Below, piece by piece: positions 1 to 7,168 of a DNA stretch of 15,209 nt. The DNA lies in NCBI GenBank assembly GCA_913052045.1, contig CAJXDJ010000006.1, positions 1 to 15,209 on the forward strand. The letters run 5' to 3'. The stretch is from an uncultured Dehalococcoidia bacterium. GTDB lineage: Bacteria > Chloroflexota > Dehalococcoidia > Lucifugimonadales > GCA-2712585. The notes below the pieces were generated by a model that was not told the origin of the DNA, did no database searches, and saw only the letters and a list, made by a program, of their open reading frames with translations. Each line of letters opens with the position of its first letter. Within the stretch, counting starts at the first letter, position 1. The position numbers and the translations under genes are program-made.

Positions 1-2505
1 TATGTATCCCAAGCCGACATCTCTCAGGGTTTCTAATTTAGATTTAATTCTGGGAATATTCCTGAAAAAATCCAGTGCTGTGTATACGGTCATATTTAGA
101 ACATCAGATATACTTTGATCCTTGTAACGAATTTCAGATGCTTCACGGTTGTAGCGACTTCCGTAACAACTTTCGCATGGAACGGTAACATTGGGTAGGA
201 ATTGCATTTCTACCTGTGTGTATCCCTCCCCTTGGCAGGCTTCGCACCGACCTCCTTTTACGTTGAAAGAAAATCTTCCAGCTTTGTATCCACGAGCTTT
301 GGATTCTGGAAGGGATGCGAACAGGTCTCGTATGAACGTGAACGTTCCTGTATAAGTTGCTGGATTACTACGAGGGGTACGCCCTATGGGTGAGTGGTCT
401 ATATTGACAACTTTGTCAATATTTTCAATTCCGATTAGCCTGTCGTGTTTACCCGGACGATCCTTGGCTCTATAGATGGATTGTGCAAGCTTTTTGTAAA
501 GCACTTCGTACATCAGGGTGCTCTTTCCGGATCCCGACACCCCAGTGACGCATAGAAGCAGGCCCAATGGAAAACTTACATCTATACCACGAAGATTATT
601 TTCTGCTGCGTTAATTATCTGGAGATACTTCCCGTTCCCGATTCTTCGTTCTGCTGGAATCGGAATATTCTTCCGTCCACTAAGGTATTGTCCTGTCAAA
701 GAAGTTTTACTCTCTAATATAGTATTCAAAGGGCCTTCAGCGACTATGTTGCCACCAAATTCACCTGCCCCTAATCCCATATCAATGATGTGGTCCGCGG
801 CCTGCATAACTGCTCTATCATGTTCTACTACTAGTACGGTATTCCCTAGGTCTCTAAGGTGTTTTAATGTATTTATGAGCAGTTTGTCGTCATCGGGATG
901 TAGACCTATGGTGGGTTCGTCACAGACGTATAGTACTCCAGTTAACCCAGATCCTATTTGGGTTGCTAAACGAATTCGCTGGGCTTCTCCTCCAGAGAGA
1001 GTTCTGGCGGCTCTGTTTAGTGTTAAGTATCCCAGCCCTATGTCCTGAAGGAATGTTAAGCGGTCGATAATTTCTTTCAATATTGGCTTGGCTATAGTGG
1101 CTTCCCTTCTGGTTAGGGACTTAGATGAGTGATTCGAGGTAGTATCCAACTGTAGTTGCTGTGACCATTCCAATGTCTTTCTTATGGGATAGCTGCAAAC
1201 ATCCATGATATCCTGATTGTTTACTTTTACACCTAAAGCTTCTGGTTTGAGCCTTTTGTTTTTGCAGGACTGGCATGCCCTAGTCCTCATATACTTTTCA
1301 ATTTGTGTTCGAATATGATTGGAATCTGTTTCCCGAAATCTTCTTTCAAGATTCGGAATGACGCCTTCAAAGGTAGTTTTCCAGCTGTATACCCTCCCAC
1401 GGCGTGTTTTATGGTGCATTGTCATATATTCATGATCGTTACCGTATAATATTATATTTAGATTCGAATCAGAAAGTTTTGATATCGGGACGTTGGTAGG
1501 GAAATTGTACGTGTTGGCTACAGATCCTATACGGCTCGTGTACCAAGAACTCATTGAACCTGACCTAGCCCAAGGCAAAACTGCTCCCTCTTGCAGTGTC
1601 AAGTCTCTATTTGCTAAGACGAGATCCGGATCAACTTCTAACTTGAAACCTAAGCCAGTACAATCCCCACAAGCCCCATGTGGGCTGTTAAAGCTAAAGG
1701 TCCTTGGCTCTACTTCGGTGAGGCTCGTACCACAACTGACACACGCAAATCGTTCTGAGAACTCCACGTCGTTCTTTTCTGCTACAGCTATTGTTACTTG
1801 CCCTTGTCCTTCTCGAATAGCGGTTTCGACTGAGTCAGTCAATCTGGTCACATCAATTTCGCCATCGATGGAGAGTCGATCGACTGCAATATCTATGTAA
1901 TGCCACTTTTGCTTATTTAGAACTAAATTTTCTGTCTCCTCTAACCTGATCATCTCGCCGTTAACTCTTACTCGGCTGAAACCAGCTTGTCTGGCCTTTT
2001 CAAAGATATCTTTGTGTTCTCCCTTCCGCCGTCTAACCTTGGGAGCGAGTATTGTTATCTGGGAAGTTTTTTCCATAGACATGATTGAGTCAACTATTTG
2101 CTGTATCGTCTGCCGGGAGACTGGCTTGTCGCAGTTGGGGCAGTGGGGTCTGCCCACTCTTGCGTACAGGAGCCGCATGTAGTCATATACCTCGGTGACT
2201 GTACCTACAGTAGATCGTGGATTATGGGAAACGCCTTTCTGATCTATAGAAATTGCTGGAGATAACCCTTCTATATATTCTACGTCCGGCTTCTCCATCC
2301 TTCCCAAAAATTGTCGTGCGTACGCCGAGAGTGACTCTACATATCTTCTCTGGCCTTCTGCATATATTGTGTCGAATGCCAATGAGCTTTTCCCTGACCC
2401 AGAAACTCCGGTGATTACAACTAGTTTGTCTCGGGGAATTACTACGTCGATATTCTTGAGGTTGTGTTGGCGGGCCCCACGTATAATAATATTTTTTTGT
2501 GGCAT
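1..2505 (-). CDS. uvrA: UvrA, excinuclease ABC subunit A (C-terminus cut by window edge)
   Basis: UvrA is the DNA damage-recognition ATPase of nucleotide excision repair; it dimerises and loads UvrB. The frame is open from an ATG at 2505 to the window edge (835 residues; the family is about 940-960, so roughly 110 are missing). Visible in order: Walker A GVSGSGKS (33-40), first zinc finger (CVSC...CGDC), second pair CQSCKNKRLKPEAL, ABC signature LSGGEAQR (503-510), Walker B CDEPTIGLHP, second Walker A GVSGSGKST (655-663), RTPRSNPATYTG, and the third zinc finger CEAC...CESC. The sequence stops just before the second ABC signature. A TAG lies in frame 12 bases upstream, so ATG 2505 is the only plausible start; no Shine-Dalgarno sits at a proper distance. 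It follows the S26 protease gene by 30 bases. Odd: the usual DQSPIG motif reads DHSPIG (His704), and EMHFLPD reads EMQFLPN. Confidence 0.97.
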   Translation of the reverse strand, partial: MPQKNIIIRGARQHNLKNIDVVIPRDKLVVITGVSGSGKSSLAFDTIYAEGQRRYVESLSAYARQFLGRMEKPDVEYIEGLSPAISIDQKGVSHNPRSTVGTVTEVYDYMRLLYARVGRPHCPNCDKPVSRQTIQQIVDSIMSMEKTSQITILAPKVRRRKGEHKDIFEKARQAGFSRVRVNGEMIRLEETENLVLNKQKWHYIDIAVDRLSIDGEIDVTRLTDSVETAIREGQGQVTIAVAEKNDVEFSERFACVSCGTSLTEVEPRTFSFNSPHGACGDCTGLGFKLEVDPDLVLANRDLTLQEGAVLPWARSGSMSSWYTSRIGSVANTYNFPTNVPISKLSDSNLNIILYGNDHEYMTMHHKTRRGRVYSWKTTFEGVIPNLERRFRETDSNHIRTQIEKYMRTRACQSCKNKRLKPEALGVKVNNQDIMDVCSYPIRKTLEWSQQLQLDTTSNHSSKSLTRREATIAKPILKEIIDRLTFLQDIGLGYLTLNRAARTLSGGEAQRIRLATQIGSGLTGVLYVCDEPTIGLHPDDDKLLINTLKHLRDLGNTVLVVEHDRAVMQAADHIIDMGLGAGEFGGNIVAEGPLNTILESKTSLTGQYLSGRKNIPIPAERRIGNGKYLQIINAAENNLRGIDVSFPLGLLLCVTGVSGSGKSTLMYEVLYKKLAQSIYRAKDRPGKHDRLIGIENIDKVVNIDHSPIGRTPRSNPATYTGTFTFIRDLFASLPESKARGYKAGRFSFNVKGGRCEACQGEGYTQVEMQFLPNVTVPCESCYGSRYNREASEIRYKDQSISDVLNMTVYTALDFFRNIPRIKSKLETLRDVGLGYI

Positions 2506-2511
2506 GACTTG

Positions 2512-2520
2512 ATTCTAGCA
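2512..2520 (-). promoter_or_regulatory. Candidate extended -10 promoter for uvrA (leaderless geometry)
   Basis: On the minus strand TGC-TAGAAT (extended -10, TGn-TAnnAT) ends six bases before the uvrA ATG, which puts the expected transcription start on or next to the A of ATG. There is no recognisable -35. It would give uvrA a leaderless message independent of the upstream protease gene. The motif is short, so chance occurrence is possible. Confidence 0.35.
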
Positions 2521-2535
2521 CCTTCGGAATTGTTC

Positions 2536-2994
2536 CTACCAGACTTTGCCTATGATCCAACTTAACTTGATGGGTCCAAGTCTTCGACTATCCAAACTAT
2601 CACATGGATTGTCACCTAAAACAAAATATTCATCGCCCTCCAGTGGCCACATGAGGTCAAGAAGTTGTGACTGCCCAACAGGACCCTGGGCGTGTGGCGT
2701 AATAGACTGATTATTAACAAATATACGTTTGCATTTCAGTTCTATGAGATCTCCTGGTAAGCCAACTATGCGTTTCAAGAAAGTCGTTTGTTTAACTCCA
2801 GGATGAGCAAATACGACGACATCCCCTAATATGGGACGGTCCGTTTTGTATGGATTTCGACTTATGGATATGCGGTTTCCATTAGAGAAGGTAGGGGCCA
2901 TGCTATTGCCGTTTACAGTTATAGTGCTGAATCGCTTGCCCTGGAACCGAGGGTTTAGCCGAGTAATCAGTTGAATAACTTTTTGTGCGAACAT
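2536..2994 (-). CDS. S26-family signal peptidase, probable NiSOD maturation protease (SodX-like)
   Basis: A compact serine/lysine endopeptidase of the signal peptidase I (S26) clan, 152 residues. The catalytic serine lies in GNSMAP (Ser31), the general-base lysine in LKRIVGLPGD (Lys74), and the conserved box GDN...DSRRLGP spans about 127-141. Ordinary LepB proteins begin with a transmembrane anchor. The 30 residues here before the catalytic serine are polar and basic with no clear membrane segment, which suits a protease acting on a cytoplasmic substrate. The next gene, divergent and 110 bases away, encodes a nickel superoxide dismutase; such enzymes need proteolytic removal of an N-terminal propeptide, and a peptidase of this clan (SodX) is commonly encoded beside sodN. 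The SodX role is therefore strongly suggested by context, not proven. The alternative is a minor general signal peptidase. uvrA follows 30 bases downstream on the same strand. Confidence 0.85.
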   Translation of the reverse strand: MFAQKVIQLITRLNPRFQGKRFSTITVNGNSMAPTFSNGNRISISRNPYKTDRPILGDVVVFAHPGVKQTTFLKRIVGLPGDLIELKCKRIFVNNQSITPHAQGPVGQSQLLDLMWPLEGDEYFVLGDNPCDSLDSRRLGPIKLSWIIGKVW

Positions 2995-3001
2995 AGATAT
3001 A

Positions 3002-3010
3002 ATCTTACCA
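3002..3010 (-). promoter_or_regulatory. Candidate extended -10 promoter for the S26 protease gene
   Basis: Read on the minus strand this is TGG-TAAGAT, an extended -10 type element, ending seven bases before the ATG at 2994. No -35 hexamer is visible at 17 bases (ACCCAA is there) and no Shine-Dalgarno precedes the ATG. The geometry predicts a transcript beginning at or within a base or two of the start codon. Confidence 0.4.
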
Positions 3011-3044
3011 GTATATGTATCAGTTTGGGTCTTTTAATTCGACG

Positions 3045-3073
3045 TTGGCAGGTCATTGCAACTAGGATATACT
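3045..3073 (+). promoter_or_regulatory. sodN promoter, TTGGCA-17-TATACT
   Basis: A near-consensus housekeeping sigma promoter: -35 TTGGCA at 3045-3050, a 17-base spacer and -10 TATACT at 3068-3073. The expected transcription start is near 3080. That leaves about 25 bases of leader before the ATG at 3105 and excludes the in-frame ATG at 3078 as the start. The -35 and spacer also contain TTGGCA-N5-TTGCAA (3045-3061), which resembles the nickel-responsive Nur box of actinobacteria (TTGCAA-N5-TTGCAA) with two mismatches in the left half. Confidence 0.7.
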
Positions 3074-3092
3074 GCGGATGTTAAATTCAATC

Positions 3093-3099
3093 AAAGGAG
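3093..3099 (+). promoter_or_regulatory. Shine-Dalgarno AAAGGAG that sets the sodN start
   Basis: AAAGGAG ends five bases before the ATG at 3105. Together with the promoter position it fixes 3105, not the in-frame ATG at 3078, as the translation start. Confidence 0.8.
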
Positions 3100-3104
3100 T
3101 AAAT

Positions 3105-3620
3105 ATGGTTTCGTTAAACCCAATCCATATAGTGAAGCATTGGATGTTCCCAGAACGACTTGTTTGTGCACACTGCGACATCCCTTGTGGTATTTATGAC
3201 CCCCATCTTGCCCAAATCGCGGCTCACACAGTGGTTCGAATGTCTACGTTGATTAATGGGTTGGAAAAACCCGGTGCTGATGCGACTCAGGATCAATCTG
3301 CGATTTACGTTCATAAGATTTCTCGTATGACCAATGTTAAAGAACATCATGCCGAATTGGTCAAACAAGAACTACGTATCCTTTGGGCGGATTACTTTAA
3401 ACCTGAACACATAGAACAGTTCCCAGATCTTCACGACACGTTTTGGAAAGCCATGAAAGAGGCGTCCGAGGCGAAAGTGCATCGTAATCTGGAAGCTGCC
3501 AATGGGTTACGTGACGCTGTGACTAAAGTTGCTGAAATCTTTTGGAAGAGTAAGGGTGCAAGCCCAGTGCGTAAGCCCTCTAGACAGACGTCAGGTGGAG
3601 AGCTAGTTTACCCAGAGTAG
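3105..3620 (+). CDS. sodN: Nickel superoxide dismutase precursor (SodN)
   Basis: Dismutes superoxide to oxygen and hydrogen peroxide using a nickel held by an N-terminal hook. From ATG 3105 the product is 171 residues. The hook HCDIPCGIY begins at His23 and supplies the family's ligands and active-site groups: His1, Cys2, Cys6 and Tyr9 of the mature enzyme. Cleavage must fall after Ala22 to free the histidine amine, leaving a mature chain of 149 residues. The rest matches the four-helix-bundle family: HHAELVKQELRILWADYFKPEH, FPDLHDTFWKA and IFWKSK (quoted only in part). It is longer than the roughly 117-residue Streptomyces enzyme because of a longer helix 1-2 connection, as in marine-type sequences, and a 19-residue Ser/Arg/Gly-rich tail. 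The 22-residue propeptide is not a hydrophobic export signal. Unusually, it carries a cysteine (Cys21) two residues before the mature His1, giving CAHC. The divergent neighbour is the likely maturation protease. Confidence 0.96.
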   Translation: MVSLNPIHIVKHWMFPERLVCAHCDIPCGIYDPHLAQIAAHTVVRMSTLINGLEKPGADATQDQSAIYVHKISRMTNVKEHHAELVKQELRILWADYFKPEHIEQFPDLHDTFWKAMKEASEAKVHRNLEAANGLRDAVTKVAEIFWKSKGASPVRKPSRQTSGGELVYPE

Positions 3621-3740
3621 TGTGTGAGATCAGGATTAACGATTCGGCCGGATTTGGTAAGCTGGGAATTAAGAGTATGGTTTTTATGCCTCAAATGGTT
3701 CTCTGGGGGATTGGATTTGCAGATTTGTGTGAGTGACTAC

Positions 3741-4721
3741 CTATCCCTCAGTTAGCCATCTGGCCGCTTCTTTGGCGTGATAGCTTATTATTATATCCGC
3801 CCCTGCGCGTTTGATGCTTGTTAGGATTTCCAGAATTATGGTTTTGGCATCTAGTGTGCCAGCAGCGATTCCTGCTTTTATCAACGAGAATTCTCCGCTG
3901 ACGTTATACGCAGCAATGGGGTGATTATACGTTGCCCTGGCTCGATTAATTATGTCTAAGTATGCTAAAGCGGGTTTTATCATGATAATATCAGCACCCT
4001 CATCCACGTCTTCTTGGATTTCTCTCATAGCCATTCGCCAGTTTGCTGGGTCAATTTGATAGCTGTTTCGGTCTCCAAAACTAGGAGACGAATCCGAAGC
4101 AGCTCTGAATGGGCCGTAAAAAGAGGAAGCGTATTTTGCTGAGTATCCCATTACGGCCGTGCCTGTGTAGCCATTAGTGTCTAGTGCTTTACGGATTATT
4201 CCTACTTGTCCGTCCATCATTCCCGACGGAGCAATAATATCCGAGCCAGCTGATGCCTGAGATAGAGCTATTTCTATATATATATCCAGGGTTTTGTCGT
4301 TGTCTATGTTTTCGCCGTTAAGAATTCCACAGTGACCGTGAATTGTGTAACCACACAGGCAGAGATCAGTAATAACTAGAATGTCTGGATTAGTATCCTT
4401 CGTGACGCGGACTGCATTCTGGACTATTCCATGCCTGAACGATGCAGATGAACCCGTCTCGTCCTTTTCCCCTGGTAAACCGAACAATAATACTCCTGGG
4501 ATACCCAAAGATGTTAGTTCTCCTATTTCCCTTGGTAGGTTGTCTAACGAGATTTGATAGTTTCCTGGCATAGATTTTATCTCTGTCTTTATATTTTCAC
4601 CGTGAGTTACAAAAAGCGGGAAGATAAGATCATTCACTGACAATTTAGTCTCTCGAACGAGATTCCGTATACCAGCAGTTTTGCGTAGACGATGCAACCT
4701 ATTTTCTGGGTATCCAGTCAT
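3741..4721 (-). CDS. hemB: Porphobilinogen synthase (delta-aminolevulinic acid dehydratase)
   Basis: Condenses two 5-aminolevulinate molecules into porphobilinogen, the first common step of heme, siroheme and corrinoid synthesis. The 326-residue length is typical. The two active-site lysines are Lys196 (MGYSAKYASSFYGPFR) and the Schiff-base Lys249 (MIKPALAYLD). The metal site reads CLCGYTIHGHC with Cys121, Cys123 and Cys131, the three-cysteine zinc type rather than the Asp-rich magnesium type. The ATG at 4721 directly abuts the TAG of the upstream cobA-hemD gene, and the Shine-Dalgarno GGAAGGAG lies seven bases before it, inside that gene's end. It is the last gene of the tetrapyrrole operon, although its reaction comes first. 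It converges on sodN across a 120-base gap in which I see no convincing terminator. Confidence 0.97.
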   Translation of the reverse strand: MTGYPENRLHRLRKTAGIRNLVRETKLSVNDLIFPLFVTHGENIKTEIKSMPGNYQISLDNLPREIGELTSLGIPGVLLFGLPGEKDETGSSASFRHGIVQNAVRVTKDTNPDILVITDLCLCGYTIHGHCGILNGENIDNDKTLDIYIEIALSQASAGSDIIAPSGMMDGQVGIIRKALDTNGYTGTAVMGYSAKYASSFYGPFRAASDSSPSFGDRNSYQIDPANWRMAMREIQEDVDEGADIIMIKPALAYLDIINRARATYNHPIAAYNVSGEFSLIKAGIAAGTLDAKTIILEILTSIKRAGADIIISYHAKEAARWLTEG

Positions 4722-6251
4722 CTATATTCTCCTTCCCAGGAAATGATTTGTTAAGGCTGATACCAGGCCAGGAATCGTGTGGTTATAAGCTTGAATGTCA
4801 ACCTTTAAGCCCACCTTTTCTATTGTTTTAGCGGTAGAAGGCCCTATTGCCGCTACTAATGATTTCTCTATGAGGCTGTAATCCCCATCCAACAATTCAG
4901 CAAAATTCTTTACTGTAGATGAACTAGTGAATGTAATAATGTCAATCGCGGATTTCTCCAGAGTCGTTCTCAACATTCTCCTTGACTCTTCTGGAATTTC
5001 GGTTTGGTAGATTATGGGTTGTTTTACTATAGCACCAAGGTTGCCTAGTTCCTCCGATAAATCAATAGGGGCAATGTTAGTCCTTGGAATTAATATTCGG
5101 TCTCCAGGAACGAATTTGTTCCTTAATACGTTGCTTAGATATTTGGAACCAAAATATTTTGGGACAAGATCTGACAACAGCCCAAAGTTTTCAAGCGATT
5201 TATTAGTTTCTGACCCAATGCAGCAAATCTTAACCCCAGACAATTTTCTGGAATCTAACCCCAAAGATTTCATATGATAAAAGAAAAACTCTACGGCGTT
5301 AACGCTCATGAATGCTATCCACTGATACGTGGATAGGTTTCTCATTGTCGTGTCTAATTCCTTAGACATTGGTGATGCTACAAAAGTTATTGTCGGTACA
5401 TTTATAGGAAGGGCCCCTTCATGTCGTAGTAGAGTGTCCAAGGTTCTTGGAGAACGCTCCTGTCGAGTAACCAGAACACGTTTGCCAAACAGGGGTTTGG
5501 AATCAAACCATCGAATCTGGTTTCTTAGGGATACTACACTGCCTATGACCAATACAACCGGAGGAGCTATCATAGACTTGCGTCCCTTAGCACTGATATT
5601 CCTTACTTCTCCCGTAACTGTTTTTTGAAATGGTTCAGTCCCCCATTCTATCAGAGCTGCTGGCGTAGAAGAGGAAATTCCACCGGATATAAGATTTTTA
5701 ATCACATTATCGATGACATTCCAACCCATAAGGACTACTAGCGTACCCCCTGATTTTGCCAAGGCTGTCCAATTTATGGTTGAGGGTGATTTATCTTGGG
5801 ACTCAATTGCACTGATTACTGTGAAACTACTCGAATGATCTCTATGTGTTAGTGGTATTCCGGCGTATGCTGGTACAGCAATGGATGACGTTATCCCTGG
5901 GACTACCTCGAATGGTATCCCAGCCATCTGAAGTACTTGGATCTCCTCTCCGCCTCGTCCAAATACGAATGGATCACCTCCTTTGAGACGAACGACCATT
6001 TTGCCTTCGGATGCCTGATCAATCAGGAGGGTAGATATATTTGCCTGTTGATCTTTACCAGGCCCTGGGGATTTCCCGACGTATATAGCCACTGCGTGAT
6101 CTCCAATCTCTTCTAGGAGGCGTTTGTTGACCAGGCGGTCGTAGAAGACGACATCAGCTTGTTTTAGCAGGTTAAGTCCCTTAACAGTTATTAACCCAGG
6201 GTCTCCTGGCCCTGCCCCGATTAGGTATACTTTTCCTACGATCTTATTCAT
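4722..6251 (-). CDS. cobA-hemD: Uroporphyrinogen-III C-methyltransferase / uroporphyrinogen-III synthase fusion
   Basis: A 509-residue bifunctional protein. Residues about 5-245 are a SAM-dependent methylase (SUMT/CobA): glycine-rich GAGPGDPG (12-19), VRLKGGDPFVFGRGGEE (87-103), and VVPGITSS followed by GIPLTHRD. This half methylates uroporphyrinogen III to precorrin-2. Residues about 254-503 are a HemD synthase: KRVLVTR (257-263), WIAFMSVNAVEFF (311-323), CCIGSETNKSL, ITFTSSSTVKNF (439-450) and AAIGPSTAKT (467-476). HemD closes and inverts ring D of hydroxymethylbilane. The order CobA then HemD is a known fusion in several phyla. The start codon overlaps the hemC stop as TAATG, so translation is probably coupled; hemB starts directly after its TAG. 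HemD is poorly conserved across bacteria, so that half rests on fold-typical motifs and operon position. Confidence 0.95.
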   Translation of the reverse strand: MNKIVGKVYLIGAGPGDPGLITVKGLNLLKQADVVFYDRLVNKRLLEEIGDHAVAIYVGKSPGPGKDQQANISTLLIDQASEGKMVVRLKGGDPFVFGRGGEEIQVLQMAGIPFEVVPGITSSIAVPAYAGIPLTHRDHSSSFTVISAIESQDKSPSTINWTALAKSGGTLVVLMGWNVIDNVIKNLISGGISSSTPAALIEWGTEPFQKTVTGEVRNISAKGRKSMIAPPVVLVIGSVVSLRNQIRWFDSKPLFGKRVLVTRQERSPRTLDTLLRHEGALPINVPTITFVASPMSKELDTTMRNLSTYQWIAFMSVNAVEFFFYHMKSLGLDSRKLSGVKICCIGSETNKSLENFGLLSDLVPKYFGSKYLSNVLRNKFVPGDRILIPRTNIAPIDLSEELGNLGAIVKQPIIYQTEIPEESRRMLRTTLEKSAIDIITFTSSSTVKNFAELLDGDYSLIEKSLVAAIGPSTAKTIEKVGLKVDIQAYNHTIPGLVSALTNHFLGRRI

Positions 6252-7168
6252 TACACCGAATCATCTCGAAGAAGATGTTTGGCTCCCATATCTAGAAGGG
6301 TTTGATAAACTTTCCTTGCTACTTCAGTGGGGTCGTGAGCCATGCCGGTTTTTGTGGCCTCGAAAAATTCTCGTCCGCTAGTTGTCCCAATGAATGCGTG
6401 CATATTTAATTGGTCGCCATCAAGTTGTGCATAAGCAGCTGAAGGCTCAGTGCAACCCCCTTGTAATAATTTGAGAAAGGCTCTCTCCGCCGCAATAGCC
6501 AGGTGAGCAGTAGGGTCATCCAAAATTCTTACAAGGTCCTTTAAGTGATGATCAAGAGTTCTGATTTCAATAGCTAATGCTCCCTGTCCTGGAGCAGGGA
6601 TAAAATAATTTGTTGGCAAATATTCAGAAACCGAGTTTTCTAACCCTAATCGGATTAATCCAGCAGCTGCCATAATCGTACCGTCAATTTTCTCTCTGTA
6701 TACTTGATCGAGCCGATTATCGATGTTTCCTCGTATAGAGACGATTTTGAAATCGGGGCGATATCGTCGGAGAAGAGCCACTCGTCTAGGGCTGCTAGTC
6801 CCTATAACAGCATTTTCTGGTATGTCGGTTAATTTGGAGTTCCATCTATTAACAAGAACATCTCTTGGGTCTTGTCGTGATCCTATCGCTCCTATGGTCA
6901 ATCCTTTAGGGAGTTCTGGTGTCAGATCCTTGGCACTGTGAACGGCCAAGTCTATTCTTTTCTGCATTAAAGCAGCCTCTATTTCTTTGACGAATACCCC
7001 CATGCCCATCTGGTCCAGAGGAGATGTAGGAAATTTATCGCTACTGGTTCGGATTACACATATCTCTATATTTTGGTTCGGATATGCATCCTTGATTTTA
7101 TCCATTATTTGATGGGTTTGCCTAAGTGCCAATTTACTTCCCCTCGTGCCTATTATGAGTGGCTTCAT
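6251..7168 (-). CDS. hemC: Hydroxymethylbilane synthase (porphobilinogen deaminase)
   Basis: Polymerises four porphobilinogens into linear hydroxymethylbilane on a covalently bound dipyrromethane cofactor. At 305 residues it has normal length. Motifs: IGTRGSKLAL near the N-terminus, HSAKDLTPELP (77-87) with catalytic Asp81, GTSSPRR (123-129), PAPGQGALAIE (191-201), and the cofactor-attachment cysteine Cys239 in LQGGCTEPSAAYA. The residues after that cysteine (TEP) differ from the more common GGCQVPIGA but keep the cysteine and its loop. The ATG overlaps the upstream dehydrogenase stop by four bases (ATGA), and the gene's own TAA overlaps the cobA-hemD start by one base. Its product is the substrate of the HemD half encoded next. 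Confidence 0.97.
   Translation of the reverse strand: MKPLIIGTRGSKLALRQTHQIMDKIKDAYPNQNIEICVIRTSSDKFPTSPLDQMGMGVFVKEIEAALMQKRIDLAVHSAKDLTPELPKGLTIGAIGSRQDPRDVLVNRWNSKLTDIPENAVIGTSSPRRVALLRRYRPDFKIVSIRGNIDNRLDQVYREKIDGTIMAAAGLIRLGLENSVSEYLPTNYFIPAPGQGALAIEIRTLDHHLKDLVRILDDPTAHLAIAAERAFLKLLQGGCTEPSAAYAQLDGDQLNMHAFIGTTSGREFFEATKTGMAHDPTEVARKVYQTLLDMGAKHLLRDDSV

Noticed and set aside
518..1900. Long plus-strand reading frames opposite uvrA
   Set aside because: They are antisense to strongly conserved UvrA motifs, have no ribosome binding sites and resemble no protein family I know.
2222..2560. Minus-strand frame overlapping the uvrA start
   Set aside because: It is out of frame with uvrA, where Walker A and downstream motifs are unambiguous, and the translation is low-complexity and Arg-rich.
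3621..3733. Eight-base direct repeat TGTGTGAG at 3621 and 3726 flanking the sodN-hemB gap
   Set aside because: Too short to indicate an insertion scar or attachment site; the sequence between has no inverted ends or coding content.
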